Shown: positions 14,379 through 21,373 of the stretch, piece after piece
How positions within the stretch are numbered: position 1 is the stretch's first letter
Layout of the letters: the number at the start of each line of letters is the position of its first letter
Origin: a virus
Direction: 5' to 3' (one strand)
Virus record (IMG/VR): IMGVR_UViG_3300043015_000083
Span: 1-36,912 of that record
DNA length: 36,912 bases
The notes under the pieces: model-generated
What the model was told of the DNA's origin: nothing
Databases searched by the model: none
What the model saw: the letters and a program-made list of their open reading frames with translations, nothing else
Made by a program: the position numbers and the translations under genes

Positions 14379-14476
14379 ACTTATTCAACCTGATGGTCAT
14401 CTTGACAGGTTGGACAGTAGCAATGGGTGTTGGTGCTTTCCTTGCATGGTTATTTTACGAGAGGCATGATGACTGA
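14366..14476 (+). CDS. 36-residue single-pass membrane protein
   Basis: A very small gene, METMNLFNLMVILTGW followed by a hydrophobic run to LAWLFYERHDD. One membrane span covers about residues 8-29. GAGGAGG lies 11 bases before ATG 14366; a second ATG at 14375 is possible. It overlaps both neighbours, as others in this operon do. It may alter the host membrane or work with the next gene, also a membrane protein. Confidence 0.55.
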   Translation: METMNLFNLMVILTGWTVAMGVGAFLAWLFYERHDD

Positions 14477-14609
14477 ACGACAGGAAGACCAAGCAGTCTC
14501 TGAGTTGATTGGCGTCTTGACGCTCTTAGGGACTGCTTTAGTGGCTGTGGTAACAGTCTGTTTGATTGAAGGTATATACTTAAGTATTAAAGATTTCTTA
14601 GAGGACTAA
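14466..14609 (+). CDS. 47-residue single-pass membrane protein
   Basis: Starts at one of two adjacent ATGs (14466 or 14469) after GAGAGG. The N-terminus MMTERQEDQAVSEL is charged; a hydrophobic span covers about residues 14-38; the end KDFLED is acidic. I do not recognise it. Two membrane microproteins in a row in the early operon suggest a joint function at the cell membrane. Confidence 0.6.
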   Translation: MMTERQEDQAVSELIGVLTLLGTALVAVVTVCLIEGIYLSIKDFLED

Positions 14610-14612
14610 ACG

Positions 14613-14807
14613 ATGAGATGTAGAGCGTGTAATGTTGAACTGAGTGACTATGAGTCGACCTTGAAAGACAGCCAAGGTGATGGTTACTTTGACCTGTGCT
14701 TAGAGTGCTTGACAGCAACTAGACAAGCAGTGTTTGACTCTGAACTCAAAGGAGAGTATAATGTTACTAAAGAGTACCAAGGTTCTGAGGAAGAACCTCA
14801 GGACTAA
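14613..14807 (+). CDS. Small zinc-finger-like protein
   Basis: A 64-residue acidic protein with two CxxC pairs (Cys3/Cys6 in MRCRAC and Cys29/Cys32 in CLEC), consistent with a single bound zinc. GAGGA lies upstream of the ATG. I recall similar short proteins in T7-like marine phages. A role in transcription or host takeover is possible but not shown. The C-terminus overlaps the next gene. Confidence 0.7.
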   Translation: MRCRACNVELSDYESTLKDSQGDGYFDLCLECLTATRQAVFDSELKGEYNVTKEYQGSEEEPQD

Positions 14808-14892
14808 TATCAAAAGGACTAACATCAAGAAGAAACTTAAGTACACTTTAGAGTTCAAGGAGTTTCGTCAAGAGGTAAAAGAATTATGTTGA
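14761..14892 (+). CDS. Small very basic protein
   Basis: A 43-residue protein, MLLKSTKVLRKNLRTNIKR to KELC, with about a third Lys or Arg. ATG 14761 has GGAG seven bases upstream. It overlaps the preceding gene by 47 bases and the next by 7. It might bind nucleic acid, from charge alone. Confidence 0.5.
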   Translation: MLLKSTKVLRKNLRTNIKRTNIKKKLKYTLEFKEFRQEVKELC

Positions 14893-15074
14893 ACGATGTC
14901 TCAACTTCAATTATACTATTAGAATTACGGAACAGGGTCTTTGACCAGATCGAAGATCCTGAACCGCAATACGATGCCTTGCTGTCGACCATGTCGGGCA
15001 AGCATCTTTTGGAACTAGGTGCGGCTCTGCAAGACATCCGCATCGCAACACCTGAACCTAAGGAGGTCAGATAA
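14886..15074 (+). CDS. Small helical protein upstream of the SSB gene
   Basis: A 62-residue protein (MLNDVSTSIILLELRNRVFDQ) predicted fully helical. Its end overlaps the SSB start by one base (TAATG). It has AGAGG upstream. I know no family; it is directly coupled to the replication block. Confidence 0.65.
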   Translation: MLNDVSTSIILLELRNRVFDQIEDPEPQYDALLSTMSGKHLLELGAALQDIRIATPEPKEVR

Positions 15075-15451
15075 TGTCTGTAATTAACGGTACTGTCGCT
15101 TTTGCTAACCTAGCAGAGCATGAGGTCTACAACGGCCAATCAACTGGCAAATACTCAATCGTCCTTGCCCTTGACGAACCTGAAGCTGAGAAGCTGAAGG
15201 CGGAAGGTGTCAAGATCCGTGAGTACAAAAATATCCCACAGCGCAAGTTCGCTACCAAGTTCGACCAGTTCCCTGTCGTTGACAATGATGGTGAGCCTGT
15301 GAGCAAGGCGTCTGTACGCTACGGTGACAAGGTGCGTATCAAGTACAACCTTGGCAACCCTCACCCTGTCCACGGAACTTCTGTGTACTTACAGGCTGTC
15401 CGTGTTGTCGAGAAGGGGGAGATGGACATTGTGGACGATGGAGAGTTCTGA
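15074..15451 (+). CDS. Single-stranded DNA-binding protein (T7 gp2.5-like role)
   Basis: A 125-residue OB-fold-type protein just upstream of the primase-helicase. It has alternating beta-strand segments (GTVAFANLA, YSIVLALDEPEAEKL, VRYGDKVRIKYNL, VYLQAVRVV) and an acidic tail ending DIVDDGEF. T7 gp2.5 also ends in an acidic tail with a terminal Phe, which contacts the polymerase and helicase. This protein is about half the length of T7 gp2.5, so it is a minimal version. AAGGAGG lies upstream. Confidence 0.85.
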   Translation: MSVINGTVAFANLAEHEVYNGQSTGKYSIVLALDEPEAEKLKAEGVKIREYKNIPQRKFATKFDQFPVVDNDGEPVSKASVRYGDKVRIKYNLGNPHPVHGTSVYLQAVRVVEKGEMDIVDDGEF

Positions 15452-17036
15452 GTTCCTAGGCCATCAAGGGTGTAACAAGTGCGGGAGCAGTGATGCTCTC
15501 GCTACTTACTCAGATGGTCATGGGTATTGTTTTAACTGCCTAACTCATTTCAAGGAGGTCGACGGATTGGAAGCTATTGAGAGCAACATCGTCAACTACA
15601 ATAAGCCTGTCGAAATGTACGGTACACCAATGGCAATCACAGATCGTCGGATATCTCTCGACACTGTGAAACGCTACGGTGTAACGTCAGACGATACAAA
15701 GCAGTATTACCCGTACTACGATAAGGACGGTAAGCTGATCGGCTCCAAGGTTCGCACAGTGGCAACCAAGGACTTCAGCACTCGTGGTGATATGCGACAG
15801 AATGTCCTGTTCGGACAACAACTGTTCAAGTCAGGTGGTCGATACGTGACTGTCGTCGAGGGTGAACTAGACGCAATGGCCGCTTATGAGATGCTTGGGT
15901 CACGCTATTCTGTGGTCTCAGTGTCCAAAGGGGCAGGTGGTGCAGTCAAAGACTTCAAGCAGAACCTAGAGTGGCTTGAGGGCTTTGAGAATGTCGTCAT
16001 CTGTTTCGACAATGATCCTGCAGGTCGTGAGGCCGCAGAGAAGTGTGCTCAGGTACTCAGCCCTAACAAGGCTAAGATCGTCACGCTAGGAGCGTTTAAG
16101 GACGCCTCAGACTACCTTAAGAACAATAAGGTCAGACAATTCACTGCTGAGTGGTGGGAAGCAAAAGCCTACCGCATGACCGGGGTGATTACCCTTGAGG
16201 ATGCTTGGGGTGACTTTATCAAGCGTGGCACAGAGGAGGTCATTCCCTTCCCTGAGTCATTCGGGATGCTGAACTCCATGTTGAACGGAGGTGTTGCCGC
16301 AGGAGAGATTACTGTTGTCGGTGCACTCACGTCTGTTGGTAAGACCACTATGGTCAACGAGATCGCCTATCACTTCTGGAAGAATACCAGTAAGACGATT
16401 GGCTGTGCGTTCCTTGAGGCATCCAATGGTGAAGCTGTTGAGAGTCTTCTGACTGTTCACACAGGGCACAATCTGTCCCTTGAGGATCGCAAGAACATTG
16501 ACTACGATCAACTGCGGACAGATATCATCACTGACGGTCGGATCTTACTGCTAGATCATAACGGTGCTGTCGATACTGATGAGTTGTTCTTGAAGCTCCG
16601 TGCGATGGTCAAAGGCAACGGTTGTGACGTGTTGATTATCGACCCGTTACAGGCGGCAGTTACTAGCAACAGCAACGAGACCATTGACGAGTTCATGGAT
16701 CGTTTGCTCAAGCTCGCCAAGGAGACCGATGTGTCAATCATTGTGGTTAGTCACATGCGGAAGCCTAGTCTGACGAATCCACACAATGTCAACGAGTACG
16801 ATCTGAAGGGCTCAGGCTCGATCAATCAGATTGCATTTAATACGATTCTGTTGAGTCGTGACAAGATGGCAGAGGACGAGTATGCACGGAACAGCACACA
16901 AGTGCAGGTCGTTAAGTGTCGTCGCACAGGCATTACAGGATCGGCAGGTTGGTTGTACTACAATGCATTAACTGGTAGACTAGAAAGAGGTGAGAAACCA
17001 GAAGTTCACGAAGCAAACAACATTGAGGAGTTCTAA
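15438..17036 (+). CDS. DNA primase-helicase (T7 gp4-like)
   Basis: A 532-residue bifunctional protein that would unwind the fork and make primers. From the chosen ATG at 15438: a zinc-binding domain (Cys12, Cys15, Cys31, Cys34), a Toprim primase domain (Glu142 in VVEGELDA; Asp191 and Asp193 in CFDNDPAG), and a RecA-like hexameric helicase with Walker A GALTSVGKT (295-303), Walker B VLIIDPLQ, VSHMRKP and the GSGSINQIAFNT motif that T7 gp4 also has. The C-terminus NIEEF is acidic with a terminal Phe. A longer frame from 15324 lies inside the SSB gene and is rejected. It overlaps the SSB gene by 14 bases. Confidence 0.96.
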   Translation: MESSEFLGHQGCNKCGSSDALATYSDGHGYCFNCLTHFKEVDGLEAIESNIVNYNKPVEMYGTPMAITDRRISLDTVKRYGVTSDDTKQYYPYYDKDGKLIGSKVRTVATKDFSTRGDMRQNVLFGQQLFKSGGRYVTVVEGELDAMAAYEMLGSRYSVVSVSKGAGGAVKDFKQNLEWLEGFENVVICFDNDPAGREAAEKCAQVLSPNKAKIVTLGAFKDASDYLKNNKVRQFTAEWWEAKAYRMTGVITLEDAWGDFIKRGTEEVIPFPESFGMLNSMLNGGVAAGEITVVGALTSVGKTTMVNEIAYHFWKNTSKTIGCAFLEASNGEAVESLLTVHTGHNLSLEDRKNIDYDQLRTDIITDGRILLLDHNGAVDTDELFLKLRAMVKGNGCDVLIIDPLQAAVTSNSNETIDEFMDRLLKLAKETDVSIIVVSHMRKPSLTNPHNVNEYDLKGSGSINQIAFNTILLSRDKMAEDEYARNSTQVQVVKCRRTGITGSAGWLYYNALTGRLERGEKPEVHEANNIEEF

Positions 17037-18748
17037 TGCAGTGCGTGTGGGATATTGAGACCAACGGCCTCAAGCCAACTAAGATATGGTGCCTATGTGC
17101 TATCAAGGGTGACAATATGTACACGCTTGAGAACCCAACGAAAGAGATGGTTGAAGACCTATTCGCTGACGTGACGGTGCACATCGGCCATAATTTGATT
17201 GGTTACGATATCCCTACTGTTGAGCGACTCTTGAACGTGTCGATAAAAGGTGAAATCATCGACACATTGGTGATGTCACGTTTATACAATCCACAATTAG
17301 AGGGAGGACATTCACTTGCCGCATGGGGTGAGCGTCTAAACTTTCCAAAAGGAGACTATCATGATTGGTCTGCGCTTACGCCAGAAATGGTGGAGTATTG
17401 TAAGCAAGACGTTAGCGTTACTCAACGACTACACGAGAAACTCAGTGGGCTTCTTAGTGAGTTTGGAGATAACAGCATTACTCTTGAGCACTCAGTACAA
17501 CGTGCAATTACAAAGCAAATCCAAAACGGTTGGCTCTTAGATGAGCGTAAGGCTACTGACTTAGTAGCAGAACTAAAGGAGAAACAATATGATCTTGAAG
17601 AAGCCGTACATGAAAAATTTCGTCCGTTACCTACGTTCATTAAAGAGATCGTACCTAAGTACAAGAAAGATGGTTCGCTTTCTTCAGTGGGACTCAAATT
17701 CTTGGGCGACAACTGGACGCAAGTAGGCGGCCCCTTCTCTCGCATTGACTGGCCTGAGTTCAACCTAGGATCTCGACAGCAGATCGGGAGGTATCTTAGG
17801 CTCTTTGGTTGGAAACCAGAGAAGTTTACGGAGACTGGTCAGGCTATTGTCGACGAAAAGACACTGGAAGCTGTTACTGATATACCTGAGGCTCAGCTTA
17901 TTGCGGAGTATCTCATGGTTGGTAAGAGGATCGCACAAGTCCAATCATGGCTTGACGCAGTCGAGGATGACGGTCGAGTCCATGGACAGGTCAACGCAAT
18001 CGGAGCAGTCACAGGACGTATGACACACAGCAGTCCTAACATGGCTCAAGTGCCTGCCGTAGGAGCACCCTATGGCTACGAATGTCGTGCCTGTTGGATT
18101 GTGCCAGAAGGTCACAAGCTCGTCGGTGTGGACGCTTCAGGGCTAGAACTTAGGATGCTTGCATCATTCATGAACGACAAGGAGTATACTAATGAAATCC
18201 TTAACGGAGACATTCATACAACAAATCAGCGAAATGCAGGATTGTCTACACGATCTCAGGCAAAAACATTTATATACGCCTTCCTATACGGAGCAGGAGA
18301 CGCTAAAATCGGCTCTATTGTGGATGGCAGTCAGAGGACTGGAGCGAGACTTAGACAACGCTTTCTCGACAATACTCCCGCACTTGCAGAGCTTAGAGAA
18401 AAAGTCTCCCTCGCCTCTCAACGAGGATACCTCAGAGGACTGGACGGACGATGCCTTCACATCAGAAGCGAACATTCTGCCCTGAATACACTCCTTCAGT
18501 CTGCCGGGGCAGTCGTTATGAAGAAAGCTCTAGCAATCTTCACAGAATATGCTCCTAAGTGGAATCTGACGTACAAGCTCTTGGGGTCAATCCACGATGA
18601 ATACCAGATAGAGGCACCTGAGAAACACGCTGACAAAGTTGGTTGGCTGATGGTTGAGTCCATCAAGGCCGCAGGGATAGCATTGGATCTCAAGTGTCCT
18701 CTTGATGGTGAATATAAAGTTGGAAATAATTGGGCAGAGACCCATTAA
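17036..18748 (+). CDS. DNA polymerase, family A (T7 gp5-like)
   Basis: A 570-residue replicative polymerase. Exonuclease residues: Asp6 and Glu8 (WDIET), Asp58 (HNLIGYDIP), Asp125 (YCKQDV). Polymerase motif A is VDASGLELR (Asp366), motif B runs Arg406, Lys410, Tyr414 in QAKTFIYAFLYGAG, and motif C is SIHDE (520-522). The motif B Tyr matches T7 Tyr526. LDNTPALAELR and ALNTLLQSAGA are also shared with T7 gp5. It is shorter than T7 gp5 (704), and the thumb region that holds the thioredoxin-binding loop in T7 is reduced. The ATG overlaps the helicase stop. Confidence 0.97.
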   Translation: MQCVWDIETNGLKPTKIWCLCAIKGDNMYTLENPTKEMVEDLFADVTVHIGHNLIGYDIPTVERLLNVSIKGEIIDTLVMSRLYNPQLEGGHSLAAWGERLNFPKGDYHDWSALTPEMVEYCKQDVSVTQRLHEKLSGLLSEFGDNSITLEHSVQRAITKQIQNGWLLDERKATDLVAELKEKQYDLEEAVHEKFRPLPTFIKEIVPKYKKDGSLSSVGLKFLGDNWTQVGGPFSRIDWPEFNLGSRQQIGRYLRLFGWKPEKFTETGQAIVDEKTLEAVTDIPEAQLIAEYLMVGKRIAQVQSWLDAVEDDGRVHGQVNAIGAVTGRMTHSSPNMAQVPAVGAPYGYECRACWIVPEGHKLVGVDASGLELRMLASFMNDKEYTNEILNGDIHTTNQRNAGLSTRSQAKTFIYAFLYGAGDAKIGSIVDGSQRTGARLRQRFLDNTPALAELREKVSLASQRGYLRGLDGRCLHIRSEHSALNTLLQSAGAVVMKKALAIFTEYAPKWNLTYKLLGSIHDEYQIEAPEKHADKVGWLMVESIKAAGIALDLKCPLDGEYKVGNNWAETH

Positions 18749-18771
18749 TGTGTTATACTATTAGAATAGTA
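18730..18771 (+). promoter_or_regulatory. Possible middle promoter with palindrome
   Basis: TTGGGC at 18730-18735, an 18-base spacer, TATACT at 18754-18759. A near-perfect palindrome TACTATT-AG-AATAGTA (18756-18771) overlaps the -10 and the expected start site. It sits between the polymerase stop and the next gene. The -35 is weak. Confidence 0.55.
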
Positions 18772-18784
18772 ACAGGAGAACGAT

Positions 18785-18988
18785 ATGACTCAGATTTACA
18801 CTTTAGAAGATTTTGAAGAGCGTTTGTCAGAACTAGCGATAGGGACTGAAGACGTACAACAACTCATGGACTTTGTTAGTCGCTTAGAGGCTCGCTATCG
18901 ATGGCAGTCCAGACGAGTTGAAACTGCGGCTGTACTTTTAGGCCACAATATGATCGACGAGGCCTTAATGGAAGAAGATAATGGATAA
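18785..18988 (+). CDS. Small helical protein upstream of the exonuclease
   Basis: A 67-residue acidic protein (MTQIYTLEDFEERLSELA) predicted to be two helices. CAGGAG lies eight bases upstream of the ATG. It overlaps the next gene by 8 bases. I do not recognise it; first gene after the possible promoter at 18730-18771. Confidence 0.7.
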   Translation: MTQIYTLEDFEERLSELAIGTEDVQQLMDFVSRLEARYRWQSRRVETAAVLLGHNMIDEALMEEDNG

Positions 18989-19853
18989 ATCAATTTACAC
19001 ACTAGTAGATGACATCTACGCCCTGATGGAGAACCGTAATACTCCTAAGGACGTAGACGTTGATGCGGAGATTGAACGCTTTGGTGAGGCTATGAAAGAC
19101 CTCATGAAGAAAGAGTTCAAGCCATCCATGCGTGATGGTCGCAAGCTCCGCTTGTCTGCCATTGGTAAGGATGATCGTCAGCTTTGGTACTCTGCGAACA
19201 AATACTCGCAAGAGAAGATGAAGCCTCATAACTACATTAAGTTCATGTACGGGCATATGATTGAAGAACTGATTCTGTTCTTGACTCGTATGGCAGGACA
19301 TACCGTAGAAGACGAACAGAAACTTTGTGAGGTTGAGGGTGTCAAGGGCTCTATGGATGCCCGTATTGATGGTCGACTGGTTGACGTGAAGTCAACTTCA
19401 ACCTACGGCTTCAAGAAGTTCAAGGACGCTACGCTTGCTTTTGACGACCCCTTTGGCTATGTAGCTCAGCTAAAAGCCTACGCTCACTCTGAGGGTGACA
19501 CTAAGTACGGATGGATTGCTATTGACAAGCAGAATGGTCACCTGTGTTACCTTGAGTATGATGAGGAAGACACACAGGCTCCGGTTCACTCTGTGATTAG
19601 TTATGACATCGCTGAGCGAGTACGCCATGTAAAAAAGGTGGTGGAGCTTCCAGAACCTCCGTCCTTCTGTCACGAGCCCGTGGACGATGGGAAGTCTGGA
19701 AACAAAAAGCTCGCTACGGGTTGCTCGTATTGCGGCTACAAGCTCCACTGTTACCCCACCTTAAGAGGATTTATCTATTCTACTGGTGTAAGGTTTTTAA
19801 CAGAGGTTAAGAATGAACCTAAGGTTCCTGAGTTGCAACTGAAGGAGGTCTAA
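18981..19853 (+). CDS. Cas4/RecB-like exonuclease (PD-(D/E)XK)
   Basis: A 290-residue nuclease. The core motifs are YGHMIEE (about 90-96), Asp126 in GSMDARIDG, Asp135 and Lys137 in VDVKS, and Gln163 followed by Tyr167 (QLKAY). Four cysteines (230, 248, 251, 257; GCSYCGYKLHC) near the C-terminus probably hold an iron-sulfur cluster or zinc, as in Cas4- and AddB-type nucleases. In phages of this type it replaces T7 gp6 exonuclease, for host DNA breakdown and recombination. There is no cas1 or CRISPR array near. The stop overlaps the next start (TAATG). Confidence 0.88.
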   Translation: MDKSIYTLVDDIYALMENRNTPKDVDVDAEIERFGEAMKDLMKKEFKPSMRDGRKLRLSAIGKDDRQLWYSANKYSQEKMKPHNYIKFMYGHMIEELILFLTRMAGHTVEDEQKLCEVEGVKGSMDARIDGRLVDVKSTSTYGFKKFKDATLAFDDPFGYVAQLKAYAHSEGDTKYGWIAIDKQNGHLCYLEYDEEDTQAPVHSVISYDIAERVRHVKKVVELPEPPSFCHEPVDDGKSGNKKLATGCSYCGYKLHCYPTLRGFIYSTGVRFLTEVKNEPKVPELQLKEV

Positions 19854-20344
19854 TGTCAGACATCAATCCAAAAACAAAGAAGAAGTTTTATTACAAAGAC
19901 AACCCTGAGGCAGTCCGTAATCGTGATGCAAATCGTATGTACGTCAACGGAAAGGAGGTGTCTAAAAAACACCCACTGCACAAACCCGGTCGTTATCGTA
20001 TGCTTGATGATGCATGGAGTCATTGTGAGATTGATGAGAAAAGCACTGAAGGAGTAGTCTACATCATTCGCAACAGCGCATGGCCTGAGTGGCAAAAGAT
20101 TGGTAAAGCCGTGGATGCGGAAGACCGACTCAAGGGCTATCAGACAGGATCACCTAAGCGTAATTATGAGTTAGTACACGCAGAATGGTTCTCTGATCGC
20201 CATACTGCAGAGAAAGCAATTCATAGTATGCTTGAGCAACATAAGCATTGCCATGAGCGTCGAGGTGAGTGGTTTAAGTCCTACGACTCCGTAATCAAGG
20301 AGGTTATGCGTGAGTACAAAGAAACGCAAGGGCAAGCCTCCTAA
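19853..20344 (+). CDS. GIY-YIG (T5orf172-type) nuclease-like protein
   Basis: A 163-residue protein. The GIY-YIG core starts near residue 65: GVVYIIRN, then QKIGKA, DRLKGYQTGSP with the Arg, and AEKAIHSMLEQH with the Glu of the active site, followed by GEWFKS. This is the T5orf172/Mug113 form of the fold. The N-terminal 60 residues are basic and probably bind DNA. It could be a free-standing homing-type endonuclease or a domesticated nuclease in DNA processing. It lies between exonuclease and endonuclease I and overlaps both. Confidence 0.82.
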   Translation: MSDINPKTKKKFYYKDNPEAVRNRDANRMYVNGKEVSKKHPLHKPGRYRMLDDAWSHCEIDEKSTEGVVYIIRNSAWPEWQKIGKAVDAEDRLKGYQTGSPKRNYELVHAEWFSDRHTAEKAIHSMLEQHKHCHERRGEWFKSYDSVIKEVMREYKETQGQAS

Positions 20345-20717
20345 GGGCTACGATAGTTGGTTTGAGTATGAGTTGCACACAGGCGTACTCAAGCCGTGCC
20401 AGTACCACACTGGTCTGGTTCACTACACACAGGAGAAAGTATACGAACCAGACTTTGCAATAGGGGACTTCCTGATAGAGGCCAAGGGTCGCTTTAGGGA
20501 CTCTGAAGAAGCACGAAAGTATGTAGACATACGAAAGAGTTTAATATTTGAAGAGTTAGTGTTTGTGTTTTATCACCCAGACACACCAATGCCAAGAGCA
20601 AGGAGACGTAATGATGGGACTAAGTTCACAATGGCTGAATGGGCTAACAAGAATGGTTTTAGGTACTACACTGTCGAGACCATTACTGAACTTCTTAAGG
20701 AAGCGGAAGTATGCTAA
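20310..20717 (+). CDS. Endonuclease I, Holliday junction resolvase (T7 gp3-like)
   Basis: A 135-residue protein. The catalytic residues of T7 endonuclease I (Glu20, Asp55, Glu65, Lys67) are matched by Glu19 (WFEYEL), Asp48 (YEPDFAIG), Glu57 and Lys59 (IEAKGRF). The length is close to the 149 of T7. It resolves branched DNA before packaging and helps degrade host DNA. The basic N-terminus MSTKKRKGKPPKGYDSW is usual for the family. AAGGAGG precedes the ATG, which lies inside the GIY-YIG gene. Confidence 0.94.
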   Translation: MSTKKRKGKPPKGYDSWFEYELHTGVLKPCQYHTGLVHYTQEKVYEPDFAIGDFLIEAKGRFRDSEEARKYVDIRKSLIFEELVFVFYHPDTPMPRARRRNDGTKFTMAEWANKNGFRYYTVETITELLKEAEVC

Positions 20718-20872
20718 CATTTACCGATGTGTGTGACCGCTTGAAACAACAGGACGAGATCAGTGTCCTTGAGGTGCTTGAGATCACCTCAGAGGAACTG
20801 GTCGATAGATTTAATGACAAGATTGAAAACAAACTAGATTACTTTTTGGAGGACTTAGAAGATGAGTCGTAG
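20711..20872 (+). CDS. Small acidic protein
   Basis: A 53-residue protein, MLTFTDVCDRLKQQDEISV then ELVDRFNDKIENKLDYFLEDLEDES, predicted to be two helices with a helix-turn-helix-like spacing. It overlaps endonuclease I by 7 bases and the next gene by 11. I recall similar microproteins after endonuclease genes in marine podoviruses. Confidence 0.65.
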   Translation: MLTFTDVCDRLKQQDEISVLEVLEITSEELVDRFNDKIENKLDYFLEDLEDES

Positions 20873-21086
20873 ATTTGATAGCGTCTTTGAAGATGAAGAT
20901 GACAAAGCGTACATGACGTTTGAGTTTCGCAACTGTGGTAAGACTGTCACATTGGATAACAAGTATGATTATGACGTTACTTGGAATGAAATCCTAGAAG
21001 ATGTCGTACAGTGTCTTGAGGGTTCCTATGGTTACTCTTTTGACATAAAGGACTTCAGTATTTACACAGGTAAGTCCGATGAGTGA
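20862..21086 (+). CDS. Small acidic protein of unknown function
   Basis: A 74-residue protein (MSRRFDSVFEDEDDKAYMTF) with a predicted beta-rich fold and many Asp and Tyr. GGAGG lies in the end of the previous gene. It overlaps the DUF3310 gene by 8 bases. The family is not recognised. Confidence 0.7.
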   Translation: MSRRFDSVFEDEDDKAYMTFEFRNCGKTVTLDNKYDYDVTWNEILEDVVQCLEGSYGYSFDIKDFSIYTGKSDE

Positions 21087-21309
21087 CCTGAGTGAAATGG
21101 CCCGTGAGTATCAACTTGGCGGTAGTCATTATACTGACAAGAAGATACAGCCTTGGGACGCAATGGAATGTTGGATGTCTGAAGAGCAGTTTAAAGGATT
21201 TATCTTAGGTAATGTTATCAAATACATGGCACGTTTTCAGGAGAAAGGTGGTAAGTTAGACTTGCAAAAGGCCAAACACTATCTAGACAAACTAATAGAA
21301 TTGTGGTAA
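21079..21309 (+). CDS. DUF3310-family protein
   Basis: A 76-residue protein with the pattern of DUF3310: GGSHYTDKKIQPWDAMECW near residues 14-32, FILGNVIKYMARFQEKGG, and KAKHYLDKLIELW at the end. These small phage proteins are often labelled 'nucleotide kinase' without proof and usually lie near nucleotide metabolism genes, as here next to nrdA. Helical; no P-loop is visible. Confidence 0.85.
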   Translation: MSDLSEMAREYQLGGSHYTDKKIQPWDAMECWMSEEQFKGFILGNVIKYMARFQEKGGKLDLQKAKHYLDKLIELW

Positions 21310-21312
21310 AAT
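21284..21312 (+). promoter_or_regulatory. Promoter of the reductase operon
   Basis: TAGACA at 21284-21289, 17 bases, then TAAAAT at 21307-21312 preceded by TGG (extended -10). It overlaps the end of the DUF3310 gene and points to nrdA. One mismatch in each box. Confidence 0.72.
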
Positions 21313-21316
21313 AGTA

Positions 21317-21347
21317 GGTTCGCTCTGGTGATTTTGTCAGAGCAACC
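21317..21347 (+). promoter_or_regulatory. Leader hairpin before nrdA
   Basis: GGTT-(C)-GCTCTG pairs with CAGAGC-AACC around a 10-base loop, a 10-bp stem with one bulge, at the expected 5' end of the nrdA message. No T-run follows, so it is not a plain terminator. It could stabilise the RNA or act as an operator. Confidence 0.6.
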
Positions 21348-21373
21348 ACACAAGAAAAATACTGGAGAAGTGA

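Noticed and set aside
15324-15437. Longer N-terminus for the primase-helicase
   Set aside because: These 38 codons lie wholly within the SSB gene in another frame; the zinc domain starts properly from ATG 15438.
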